This document shows positions 1 through 6,427 of a stretch of DNA of 6,427 nt, piece by piece. Location of the stretch: NCBI GenBank assembly GCA_023264075.1, contig JALQTG010000224.1, positions 1 to 6,427 on the forward strand. The letters run 5' to 3'. The notes under the pieces were generated by a model, which was not told the DNA's origin, did no database searches, and was given only the letters and a program-made list of their open reading frames with translations. Numbering within the stretch: position 1 is the stretch's first letter; each line of letters begins with the position of its first letter. This DNA comes from Crocinitomicaceae bacterium (GTDB lineage Bacteria > Bacteroidota > Bacteroidia > Flavobacteriales_D > Crocinitomicaceae). Made by a program: the position numbers and the translations under genes.

Positions 1-713
1 ATCAAAACCTAAACGACTATACAGCTCCATACACCGACCAAATAAATAAAACTTGGGTTGTAAGTGAGGGAATTGATACAACTATCACCATTTCTCAGGA
101 TGCCTTCATCGGAATGTACACTGGAGTAAATACATACAAGATAATTAACTATTCAGATACTTCTCTTTGGTTGCAATATAAGCATTTCGATGGAGGGTTA
201 CATTGGTATTTACGACTCATTCCTGAAGGTTTTGTAAGCTCTGGAGGCGGTGGACCTGTCGCTACATATGAACTTCCAATAGATTGCGAAACAGTGGAAC
301 CAACATTTGTGGTGTTTGGAAATTCAACAGCAACGGTAATCGACAATCCGGATCCTTCTGGAATCAATACGAGTTCAAGAGTAATCGAAACAGTGCATGG
401 AAATGAGACATGGGCAGGATTCCTAGTAGATTTAACTACACCACTTGATTTCTCAACACTTGGGTCAATCGCTCTGAAAGTATGGGCGCCAGCAGCAGGT
501 GTGTTTCGTTTAAAAATAGAAAATTCTTCAAATACAAATGATTTTGTTGAGTTAGACGTTAACGTTACAACCGCCAACGCATGGGAAGAAATCGTAGTGG
601 ATTTCGCCACAGCGGGTGCATTATCCAATGTTTATGACCGTATCGTACTATTCCCAGGTTGGGATATTTCTAATGCAGGTACGTTCTACATTGACGATAT
701 AGTACAACAATAA
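1..713 (+). CDS. Surface glycan-binding protein (PKD/SusE-like), 5'-truncated
   Basis: The frame is open from base 3 to the TAA at 711-713, so the true start lies outside the window; the ATG at 114 is internal. The 236 visible residues hold two parts. Residues 1 to about 75 match the C-terminal half of the module that follows the PKD domain in flavobacterial SusE/SusF-like lipoproteins (a TWVVSEG strand, then ISQDAFIGMYTG, YKIINYSD, and an aromatic-rich WYLRLI strand). A Ser-Gly linker (about residues 79-84) leads to a beta-sandwich module of about 145 residues that begins near CETVEPTFVVFG and ends with FYIDDIV, like carbohydrate-binding modules of bacterial beta-glucanases. No catalytic motif is visible. 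Family knowledge suggests an outer-membrane protein that binds glucan for a SusC/D transporter; this role is inferred. The GH16 gene starts 14 bases downstream, so the two are probably co-transcribed. The CBM family is not assigned. Confidence 0.75.
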   Translation, partial: QNLNDYTAPYTDQINKTWVVSEGIDTTITISQDAFIGMYTGVNTYKIINYSDTSLWLQYKHFDGGLHWYLRLIPEGFVSSGGGGPVATYELPIDCETVEPTFVVFGNSTATVIDNPDPSGINTSSRVIETVHGNETWAGFLVDLTTPLDFSTLGSIALKVWAPAAGVFRLKIENSSNTNDFVELDVNVTTANAWEEIVVDFATAGALSNVYDRIVLFPGWDISNAGTFYIDDIVQQ

Positions 714-727
714 ATAAATTAATTGAT

Positions 728-1831
728 ATGAAGTTGATGATTTCCAATATAATTATAATCGGATCAGTACTTATTGGTTGTAAAAAAGAAGATCCTCAGG
801 CATCCATTCAATTGCCAAGTAATCTTCAAACGGAGGTAGTATTGAATGAAGGACTGGTAACAATAACCGCCACGGCGAATGACGCCAACTATTACTCCTT
901 CATGTTCTTTGAAGGAACTGATTCAACATATATCGAGAGTAATGAAGGTATTGGTTCTTATACGTTTCAGGTGTCGGGAACCTATACTATTCGTACCAAA
1001 GCACACGCATCTTCAGCATATTATACTGAGAAAACTGAAACAGTAACGATCAATATGGCACCAGGCTTCCAAGGTGGAATGCCTGACATAAATGGTGGAT
1101 ACTCCACTCCACTCAACCAACCTGGCTACACGTTGGTTTGGAATGATGAGTTCAATGGGACAGCGCTGTCTTCTGATTGGGTGCATGAAATTGGAAATGG
1201 TAATTGGGGATGGGGAAATAATGAACTACAATATTACCGTCCTGAGAATACTACTGTTGGAAATGGAGTATTAACTATTACTGCAAAACCTCAAAACTTT
1301 GGTGGATTCAATTATACGTCCAGTAGGATAAAAACACAAGGATTAAAATCATTTCAATATGGCCGCGTTGATATCCGAGCAGCCGTTCCATACAGCCAAG
1401 GTATTTGGCCGGCACTGTGGATGTTAGGAGATGATATTACTTCTGTAAGCTGGCCCGCTTGCGGCGAAATCGACATTATGGAATTAATCGGTGGAACTGG
1501 TTACAACGACAGAACAGTACATGGAACAATTCACTGGGATCAGAATGGAAGCCACGCCAACTATGGTGGTTCAAACTCATTAGCTTCAGGTATGTATGCA
1601 GAAAATTTTCACGTATTTTCGATTATCTGGGATGAAAATGAAATTAGATGGCTCCGAGATGACGTCCAATACCATGTTGCAAACATAACACCAGCATCAA
1701 TGAGTGAATTTCATGAAAACTTCTTCTTTATTTTCAATGTAGCAGTCGGTGGCAACTGGCCAGGTAGCCCAGATGCATCCTCTGTATTTCCACAATCCAT
1801 GTACGTTGATTATGTTCGAGTATTTCAATAG
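728..1831 (+). CDS. GH16 endo-beta-1,3-glucanase (laminarinase-type) lipoprotein
   Basis: Predicted to hydrolyse internal beta-1,3 (or mixed 1,3/1,4) glucan bonds. The 367-residue product starts with a lipoprotein signal whose lipobox is LIGC (Cys18), followed by KKEDP; charged and acidic residues after the cysteine fit export to the cell surface in Bacteroidota. Residues about 25-110 form a small beta-rich Ig/PKD-like domain. The GH16 jelly-roll runs from about 134 (YTLVWNDEFNG) to the end (YVDYVRVFQ). The active-site strand GEIDIMEL gives Glu247 as nucleophile, Asp249 as helper and Glu252 as acid/base. Tryptophans in GIWPALWMLGD and the GTIHWD segment fit the laminarinase substrate cleft. 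No T9SS sorting domain is present, so it should be lipid-anchored. The ATG at 728 places the signal peptide correctly and lies 14 bases after the upstream stop. Laminarin as substrate is inferred from family and neighbours; lichenan or another beta-glucan is possible. Confidence 0.93.
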   Translation: MKLMISNIIIIGSVLIGCKKEDPQASIQLPSNLQTEVVLNEGLVTITATANDANYYSFMFFEGTDSTYIESNEGIGSYTFQVSGTYTIRTKAHASSAYYTEKTETVTINMAPGFQGGMPDINGGYSTPLNQPGYTLVWNDEFNGTALSSDWVHEIGNGNWGWGNNELQYYRPENTTVGNGVLTITAKPQNFGGFNYTSSRIKTQGLKSFQYGRVDIRAAVPYSQGIWPALWMLGDDITSVSWPACGEIDIMELIGGTGYNDRTVHGTIHWDQNGSHANYGGSNSLASGMYAENFHVFSIIWDENEIRWLRDDVQYHVANITPASMSEFHENFFFIFNVAVGGNWPGSPDASSVFPQSMYVDYVRVFQ

Positions 1832-1849
1832 TTATATACACTCTTTCCT

Positions 1850-4141
1850 ATGAAATTAGCTAGGCAAATGTTCATTGGTGCGATTGCACTGTTTGTATCC
1901 TCTTGTTCAGAAAACAAGGAATCTTCTGACGAAATTGAAACTAACATTAACCTGCTCATCGAGAAGATGACTATTGAAGAGAAAGTAGGACAGACTTGTC
2001 AGATAACGCTAGATGCCTTATTAAGCAAAGATGAAAATGGGCTACTAACGAACCCTATTAAATTTGATGAAGAAAAATTAAACGAAGCACTCACAAAGTA
2101 CCACATTGGATCTGTTCTAAATGTCGGATGGTGTTCGTTGAGTAAAGAAGAATGGGACTATGTCAATACAACTTTACACAATGCATATTCCTCTGGAAAA
2201 ATAACCACCCCCATTATTTATGGAATAGATGCTATACATGGTGTAAACTATACAAAAGGAGCAACCCTATTTCCTCAAGAAATTGGTCTTGCTGCAACTT
2301 GGAACCCTGATTTAGCAGAAGAATTCGCTTCCATTGCAGCTTATGAGACTAGAGCGTCAGGTATACCTTGGAATTTTTCTCCTGTATTAGATATTGCGCG
2401 GCAACCACTGTGGTCGAGAACATTTGAAACGTTAGGAGAAGATCCTTACCTAGCCTCTGAAATGGGAGCGTCCATCATTAAAGGGTATCAAGGCGATTCC
2501 CTTGACATTGATGATTATCATGTCGCCGCATGTATGAAGCACTTCGTTGGTTACAGTGGCACGAATAGCGGTAGAGATAGAACACCTGCTTGGATACCAG
2601 AAAAATACATGCAAGAACTTTATCTTCCAGCTTTTAAAAAGGCTGTTGATCAAGGGGCCCTAACAGTTATGGTCAACAGTGGGACAGTTAACGGTGTTCC
2701 TGGTCACTCAAACAAACGTCTATTAACAGATGTTTTGAAGAAAGAATGGGGCTTTAAAGGATTTGCAGTTTCCGACTGGGAAGATTTCATTATGCTACAT
2801 ACTGTGCACAAAACTGATTCCACTTTGAAAGAAGCATACATTTCAGCATTTAATGCAGGAGTAGACATGTCAATGGTTCCATTGGCTCCTCAATATAAAG
2901 AATATTGTGAGATTATGATTGATGCAGTCAAGGAAGGAAGAATTAGCATGGAACGTCTAGATGATGCTGTCCGCAGAATACTTCGCGTAAAAACCTTGAC
3001 CAAGCTGTTCGAAAATCAACCCGATCTTAAAAAGTATGATAAATTCGGATCAGAAGAGTTTAAGATGGCTTCCCGGAATGCAGCGCTAGAGTCAATTACC
3101 TTATTAAAAAATGATTCAATTCTTCCGTTGAAAGGAACTGAAAAAGTCCTGATTGCTGGACCTACAGCAAATAATTTAATCTACCTTAATGGAGCATGGA
3201 CACATACTTGGCAAGGTCAAGACACCTCATTTAATACTGTGGGGTGCTTAACAATCAAACAAGCTTTTGAACGTCGACTAGACAAAAAAATGCTGTTCGC
3301 TCAGGGCGCAGAATTGTATGCAGACAACTTTATTGAGAAATCAAGGTTGGTGGATACTCAAGATTATTTGAAAAAGCTTGATCAAGCAGAAGTAGTAATT
3401 CTCTGCCTAGGGGAAATACCATCCACGGAAAAACCTGGGGATATCACCTCTCTCAACCTCAATCCTGAACAGCTTGAACTTGCCAGAATGGCCTACAATA
3501 AGAATAAAAAAGTTGTACTTGTTTTGACAGAGGGTAGACCAAGAATAATTCGTGATATTGTCGACGATGCCAGTGCTATCATCCAATGTTACCTACCTGG
3601 TGACTACGGAGCTGAAGCACTCGTACAACTCATTTACGGCGAACAAAATTTCAGCGGAAAACTACCTTACACTTATCCTCGATACGATGGTATTATCGAA
3701 TTCTATGATCACGAAAGGAGTGTTGACAGAGATAACAACGGAGGTTTTAACGCCTTCAATCCTCAATGGGAATTTGGTTATGGTTTATCTTATTCTATGA
3801 TTCAATACAATAATCTACAGCTAAGTACGCCAGAATTAGTCGGCGATAGCATTCTCAATGTAAGTGTAGAAGTTACCAATTTGAGTGCTATTGCATGTAA
3901 GGAGGTCGTACAATTATACTTGAGTGACGACTATGCATCAAACGCACCAGCGAATAAACGATTAAAACGATTTATTAAAATCAATCTTGAACCAGAAGAA
4001 AAAAAGATTATTAACTTTGGTTTATCATCTGAAGATCTAGTATTTATTGATGCTGAAGGGAAAGAAAAAAAAGAAAACGGTAAATTTACAATCAAAATAA
4101 ACAGTTTAGTTTCATCATTTGATTATAAAAGTGGAAAATAA
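1850..4141 (+). CDS. GH3 beta-glucosidase lipoprotein (exo-acting)
   Basis: Predicted to release glucose from the non-reducing end of beta-gluco-oligosaccharides. The 763-residue length is normal for three-domain GH3 enzymes. It starts with a lipoprotein signal (lipobox VSSC, Cys19). The TIM-barrel domain (about 30-390) carries GIDAIHG, the KHFVGY motif (Lys230-His231) and the nucleophile Asp309 in VSDWEDF. The alpha/beta sandwich (about 417-640) begins at SITLLKND and contains the GEIPSTEKPGD loop, where Glu527 is the likely acid/base. It ends at PQWEFGYGLSYS, and a fibronectin-III-like domain (about 648-760) follows. All key residues appear intact. It lies 18 bases after the GH16 stop and overlaps the regulator gene downstream. 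Alongside GH16 it would finish glucan breakdown, in the periplasm or at the outer membrane. Residues after Cys19 (SENKE) are less acidic-rich than in the GH16 protein, so surface placement is uncertain. Beta-1,3 preference is inferred; xylosidase activity is less likely. Confidence 0.93.
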   Translation: MKLARQMFIGAIALFVSSCSENKESSDEIETNINLLIEKMTIEEKVGQTCQITLDALLSKDENGLLTNPIKFDEEKLNEALTKYHIGSVLNVGWCSLSKEEWDYVNTTLHNAYSSGKITTPIIYGIDAIHGVNYTKGATLFPQEIGLAATWNPDLAEEFASIAAYETRASGIPWNFSPVLDIARQPLWSRTFETLGEDPYLASEMGASIIKGYQGDSLDIDDYHVAACMKHFVGYSGTNSGRDRTPAWIPEKYMQELYLPAFKKAVDQGALTVMVNSGTVNGVPGHSNKRLLTDVLKKEWGFKGFAVSDWEDFIMLHTVHKTDSTLKEAYISAFNAGVDMSMVPLAPQYKEYCEIMIDAVKEGRISMERLDDAVRRILRVKTLTKLFENQPDLKKYDKFGSEEFKMASRNAALESITLLKNDSILPLKGTEKVLIAGPTANNLIYLNGAWTHTWQGQDTSFNTVGCLTIKQAFERRLDKKMLFAQGAELYADNFIEKSRLVDTQDYLKKLDQAEVVILCLGEIPSTEKPGDITSLNLNPEQLELARMAYNKNKKVVLVLTEGRPRIIRDIVDDASAIIQCYLPGDYGAEALVQLIYGEQNFSGKLPYTYPRYDGIIEFYDHERSVDRDNNGGFNAFNPQWEFGYGLSYSMIQYNNLQLSTPELVGDSILNVSVEVTNLSAIACKEVVQLYLSDDYASNAPANKRLKRFIKINLEPEEKKIINFGLSSEDLVFIDAEGKEKKENGKFTIKINSLVSSFDYKSGK

Positions 4142-4844
4142 AAGAGACCATCAGTTAGATAATTTTTTTTCCTACTCCTTTTCTTTGGATTGCCTCATAT
4201 TCGGATTTCAGGATGGAAAAATCAACATTCTACTAGTAAAAAGAGAAAGTCAACCCTTTAAGGACCAATGGGCGATACCTGGAGACCTTATTTATCCAGA
4301 TGAAGACCTGCCGAATGCTGCCAGCAGAATTCTAAAAGACTTAACATCTATTGAAGGTATCGAGTTACATCAAGCACAAACTTTTGGAAACCCAGCTCGG
4401 CACCCACAAGGAAGAGTAATTACTTCAGCCTATTTCGCCTTAGTTAGAATGGATGATTTAGAAGAATATGCCAGAAGTTGGTCGGATAGAATTCAATGGA
4501 TGCCGATTTATTCCATTCCCCGTTTGTCTTTCGACCATAACGAAATAGCTATATCAACTTTTGAAATGTTGAAACAAAAACTAACCATCTTTCCTATCGC
4601 TTTTGATCTTCTTCCTGAAAAATTCACCATTAATAATTTACAGGAAATCTATGAATATGCCTTTCAACAAGATTGGGATAAAGCAAATTTCCGCAAAAAA
4701 CTTAAAAAAATTCCGCTTATTAAATTAAATGAGAAACAAAAAAATGTAAAACATAGGCCCGCATCTCTCTTCAAATTGGACTCCGAACAATTGAGTAAAA
4801 TGATAAAACGCGAGGATTATTCGTTTAGTTTAAAAATAAATTGA
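4119..4844 (+). CDS. Nudix-related winged-helix transcriptional regulator (NrtR/AraR-like)
   Basis: Probably a ligand-sensing DNA-binding regulator of this operon. The Nudix-fold domain spans about residues 20-150. The C-terminal winged helix (about 163-225) carries LLPEKFT, LQEIYEYAF, DKANFRKKL and HRPASLF, all typical of the NrtR group. The Nudix box at residues 55-76 is degenerate: Arg15, Glu16, Glu19 and Glu20 of the consensus are Ser69, Arg70, Lys73 and Asp74. Hydrolysis is therefore unlikely, and the domain probably only binds a ligand. Bacteroides AraR is a known precedent for a Nudix-type sugar regulator. No in-frame ATG exists before residue 111, well inside the Nudix domain, and a stop lies at 4107-4109. 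The start must be TTG 4119, GTG 4131 or a rarer codon. TTG gives a 23-base overlap with the GH3 gene and GTG an 11-base overlap, which suggests translational coupling. Ligand and operator are unknown. Confidence 0.85.
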   Translation: MIIKVENKRDHQLDNFFSYSFSLDCLIFGFQDGKINILLVKRESQPFKDQWAIPGDLIYPDEDLPNAASRILKDLTSIEGIELHQAQTFGNPARHPQGRVITSAYFALVRMDDLEEYARSWSDRIQWMPIYSIPRLSFDHNEIAISTFEMLKQKLTIFPIAFDLLPEKFTINNLQEIYEYAFQQDWDKANFRKKLKKIPLIKLNEKQKNVKHRPASLFKLDSEQLSKMIKREDYSFSLKIN

Positions 4845-4916
4845 TGTTTTTTTTTGCTTTTAGTAAACAAAACCATAACTTAGTTGTTCAAGTAAAAATA
4901 ATTAATTTAGAAAGCT
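4845..4916 (+). promoter_or_regulatory. Intergenic gap before T9SS protein gene; possible promoter region
   Basis: This 72-base, A+T-rich gap is the only intergenic space of note between the first five genes. A nine-T run (4847-4855) follows the regulator stop, but only a weak A/T pairing precedes it, so a terminator is not well supported. TTG at 4884-4886 and TAATTTAG at 4903-4910 partly match the Bacteroidota promoter pattern (TTG, then TAnnTTTG), with 16 bases between them and one mismatch. The -7 element would lie only six bases before the ATG, which argues against it. The next gene may be read through from the operon or have its own promoter. Confidence 0.3.
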
Positions 4917-6113
4917 ATGAAAAACTTTTATTTTTTAGTCGGTGCATTACTAACCAGTTTTAGCACATTATCTCAAAACGTCGTGGAAGTTAATGCCTCA
5001 GATAACTGGGTGGGGTATATGAATGTCTTCGAACTTGGCGGAAACTATGTCTTCGGTACTGGTTGGGGAGTTCCTGATCTAAAAACAACGGCTGATTTAG
5101 CAGGGAATCAGGTAATACTTCAACCTAATTTTAATACATACGAAAATGCTGTAAACTCCGGTGACCCTAATGAAATTGCATTCTGGACAGATGGTGCAGA
5201 CGGAGGAAATAAAATAATGGAAGCCAATACGTTAGTTGAACCTGGAGCAGGATTCAACGATCAAGATTTTACATTTTCTGGTTCGGTTGTTTCAAATACA
5301 CTTGATGCAGGATATGAAGCTTCTTTTTTCATCAAAGCACTTGATCCCGCGGCAGGATATTCTGATGCGCTGGGTGGTTCAAAAATATTTCCAATTCCAG
5401 CTTCTGGAAACTTTAGTGTTTCCGTAACCGCAGGAGAAGTTCCCGCCGGACTAATAATTCAATATGGTTTCACCGTCGTTGGAATTAATGCGAACCCAAC
5501 GGAAGAAGCAAACCTAGGTAGCATCGTACTAAGTGCACCAGTATGTAATGTTGATGTTACAACAAGTTCTACTGGTCTTACCATAGAGGCCAATGCTGCA
5601 GGTTTAGCCTATCAGTGGGTCAATTGTGACGATAATTTCTCTGTTATTGCTGGTGCAACTAACCAATCATACACAGCTACTGCAAACGGAAATTATGCGG
5701 TTGTAATAACTGACGGAAATTGTTCAGACACTTCAGATTGTGTTGCAATAAGCACGGTTGGATTAGAAGAAGAAGATTTTACCTTCAACATATATCCAAA
5801 CCCCGTAACTGATAACCTAAACATTAATTTTAATGGTAACTATGAAACGTTCAAAATCTTCAACGCGACAGGGCAATCCGTAAAATCAGGAGATGCTGTT
5901 TCAACTATTAATTTACAGGCTTTACCGAGAGGGATATACTTCCTTCAGTTAAACACATCTGATACTGTTTTAACGCTCTACCGAGGCTCCACAGTGATCC
6001 CAAACCCAAGACTAAAACGCTCCTTGGAACCTCAGGACCGACTGCTGTGCTTTGGAAAATTGGAGGCAATGCGAGGTCTCATCCCAGAAGTTTATCCAGA
6101 GGCTTTTGCGTGA
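4917..6113 (+). CDS. T9SS-secreted putative glycan-binding protein with chimeric C-terminus
   Basis: A non-catalytic exported protein in the glucan locus. A Sec signal peptide covers about residues 1-20 (ending STLSQ). Residues about 27-206 form a beta-rich domain beginning NWVGYMNVFEL, with GWGVPDLKTT, QPNFNTY, ASFFIKALDP and LIIQYGF. I recall this domain type beside or within flavobacterial laminarinases, where it may bind glucan; no experimental role is known to me. Residues 209-279 form an Ig-like domain with cysteines 210, 237, 269 and 275. A T9SS type A sorting domain starts at FNIYPNP (290) and includes FKIFNATGQ and LPRGIYFLQL. Such domains normally end within a few residues in a short basic strand. 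Here, from about residue 354, the frame instead runs into some 45 unrelated residues resembling an RCK_C tail, ending at TGA 6111-6113. The native stop was probably near 5990. The ATG at 4917 fits the signal peptide. Gene identity is sound; the last 45 residues are probably not native. Confidence 0.8.
   Translation: MKNFYFLVGALLTSFSTLSQNVVEVNASDNWVGYMNVFELGGNYVFGTGWGVPDLKTTADLAGNQVILQPNFNTYENAVNSGDPNEIAFWTDGADGGNKIMEANTLVEPGAGFNDQDFTFSGSVVSNTLDAGYEASFFIKALDPAAGYSDALGGSKIFPIPASGNFSVSVTAGEVPAGLIIQYGFTVVGINANPTEEANLGSIVLSAPVCNVDVTTSSTGLTIEANAAGLAYQWVNCDDNFSVIAGATNQSYTATANGNYAVVITDGNCSDTSDCVAISTVGLEEEDFTFNIYPNPVTDNLNINFNGNYETFKIFNATGQSVKSGDAVSTINLQALPRGIYFLQLNTSDTVLTLYRGSTVIPNPRLKRSLEPQDRLLCFGKLEAMRGLIPEVYPEAFA
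5976..6113 (+). other. Foreign 3' gene fragment (RCK_C/TrkA_C-like tail) joined in frame
   Basis: From about base 5976 the reading frame leaves the T9SS sorting domain. It encodes RGSTVIPNP, then SLEPQDRLLCFGKLEAM, then RGLIPE, before the TGA. The order 'R-G-x-x-V-I-P, L-x-P-x-D-R-L-L-x-F-G' fits the last strands of an RCK_C (TrkA_C) domain, which ends many K+ channel or transporter regulatory proteins. G+C is about 52% over 5981-6113 against about 35% over 5761-5940 (hand counts). The stretch looks like real coding sequence from another gene, probably another organism or locus. The full parent protein cannot be named from so short a tail. Confidence 0.55.
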
Positions 6114-6122
6114 TTCTGGAGC

Positions 6123-6148
6123 AAAAAAAAAAATCGATTTTTCGATTT
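6123..6148 (-). terminator. Hairpin plus T-run, minus-strand terminator candidate
   Basis: AAATCGA (6131-6137) and TCGATTT (6142-6148) can form a 7-bp stem with a 4-base loop. Read on the minus strand, the stem is followed by a run of T's (complement of A's at 6123-6130), the layout of an intrinsic terminator. The stem has only two G-C pairs, so it is weak. It sits 9 bases after the stop of the chimeric frame. On the + strand there is no T-run after it. Confidence 0.3.
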
Positions 6149-6348
6149 CCTCTCCTACTCTCTGCTTAGCCCTCCAGCCTCTGCTAGAATAGAGGTCAAT
6201 GTGTCATCTGCTGGCACATCGTTTGAGCTTATTTTTTGGATTCATGCTTAGCAAAAAAAGTTACACATGGAATTTTCGTAGAAGATGTGGGATCTAGATT
6301 GATGTGGGTTGTACGTGAGTTGTGAGAATTTGCGGCAACCAGAAACTT

Positions 6349-6370
6349 GGACGACTTTTCGTCCTTTTTT
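6349..6370 (+). terminator. Rho-independent terminator candidate
   Basis: GGACGA (6349-6354) and TCGTCC (6359-6364) form a perfect 6-bp, G+C-rich stem with a CTTT loop, directly followed by six T's (6365-6370). This is a classic intrinsic terminator for + strand transcription and the best such structure in the window. It lies 235 bases after the last stop codon, which is far, and if the region is eukaryotic the match is chance. Confidence 0.45.
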
Positions 6371-6381
6371 CCCCTAAATTT

Positions 6382-6407
6382 CACCTGAAAATATCGATAT
6401 CGAGGTG
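6382..6407. repeat. Interrupted inverted repeat with central palindrome
   Basis: CACCT (6382-6386) and AGGTG (6403-6407) are inverted copies around the perfect 10-base palindrome ATATCGATAT (6391-6400). Such a dyad could be a protein-binding site, but no neighbouring gene supports a role, and short A/T palindromes arise often by chance. Confidence 0.3.
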
Positions 6408-6427
6408 TTTTCGAGCCCAAAATTGGA

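Larger units (their letters stand above)
6114..6427. other. Region without a supportable gene, compositionally unlike the operon
   Basis: These 314 bases hold no protein that I can recognise. A minus-strand reading frame (6420-6229, TTG start, 63 codons) is Lys/Ser/Thr-rich, matches no family I know and is crossed by a hairpin, so it is not called. The stretch contains an A11 run (6123-6133), two terminator-like hairpins, several small inverted repeats (6174-6219) and the palindrome ATATCGATAT (6391-6400). Text with A/T runs and TCGA repeats can occur in eukaryotic non-coding DNA as well as bacterial intergenic DNA. Its origin is open, but it probably belongs with the foreign fragment before it. 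Confidence 0.5.

Noticed and set aside
114..116. ATG as the start of the first gene
   Set aside because: The frame stays open to base 3 and conserved module sequence continues upstream (TWVVSEG, ISQDAFIG), so the ATG is internal.
149..628. Long minus-strand frame opposite the glycan-binding protein
   Set aside because: The + strand product has clear domain structure and operon context; the opposite frame has none and is a shadow.
4119..4844. Active Nudix hydrolase
   Set aside because: The consensus catalytic glutamates of the Nudix box are replaced and a winged helix follows, which fits a regulator.
4884..4910. Bacteroidota promoter TTG/TAATTTAG
   Set aside because: Short 16-base spacing, one mismatch and only six bases to the ATG; kept only as a weak remark on the gap.
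6385..6393. Nematode 3' splice site on the minus strand
   Set aside because: A nine-base match is too short to call a feature; it is mentioned only as a hint on the origin of the right end.
6229..6420. 63-codon minus-strand reading frame with TTG start
   Set aside because: No recognisable domain, low-complexity Lys/Ser/Thr-rich product, and it is crossed by a strong hairpin; most likely chance.
1..6427. CRISPR array, tRNA, rRNA, transposase or long direct repeats
   Set aside because: Reading the window showed no regularly spaced repeats, tRNA-like cloverleaf, rRNA text or transposase motifs.

Overview
The window looks like part of a polysaccharide utilization locus (PUL) from a marine-type Bacteroidota, probably Flavobacteriia. 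The pointers are A+T-rich DNA, lipoprotein signal peptides with acidic residues after the cysteine, tight gene spacing without clear Shine-Dalgarno sites, a secreted protein with a type IX secretion (T9SS) type A sorting domain, and a Nudix-type sugar regulator of the kind known from this phylum. The likely substrate is laminarin or another beta-1,3-glucan. This rests on a GH16 laminarinase-type endo-glucanase and a GH3 exo-beta-glucosidase placed next to a PKD/SusE-like surface glycan-binding protein.

Layout on the + strand: (1) 1-713, 3' end of a glycan-binding protein whose 5' part lies outside the window; (2) 728-1831, GH16 lipoprotein; (3) 1850-4141, GH3 lipoprotein; (4) 4119-4844, degenerate-Nudix winged-helix regulator that overlaps the GH3 gene and starts at a non-ATG codon; (5) a 72-base gap; (6) 4917-6113, a T9SS-exported, non-catalytic protein with a 'GYMNVFE'-type domain, an Ig-like domain and a sorting domain; (7) 6114-6427, no supportable gene. 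Genes 1-4 are separated by 18 bases or less, or overlap, and read as one operon. Upstream, SusC/SusD-type genes would be expected but are not visible.

Proposed teamwork: the surface protein and the T9SS protein hold the glucan, the GH16 enzyme cuts it at the cell surface, the GH3 enzyme trims oligosaccharides to glucose, and the regulator senses a sugar or sugar-derived ligand and controls the operon.

The oddest part is the right end. Around 5974-5984 the sorting domain breaks off a few residues before its expected end and continues in frame into about 45 residues that look like the tail of an RCK_C/TrkA_C-type domain. G+C rises there from about 35% (5761-5940) to about 52% (5981-6113, hand counts), and the next 314 bases hold hairpins and A/T runs unlike the rest. 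I read this as a junction with foreign DNA, either an assembly chimera or a real recombination event. The sequence alone cannot decide which.
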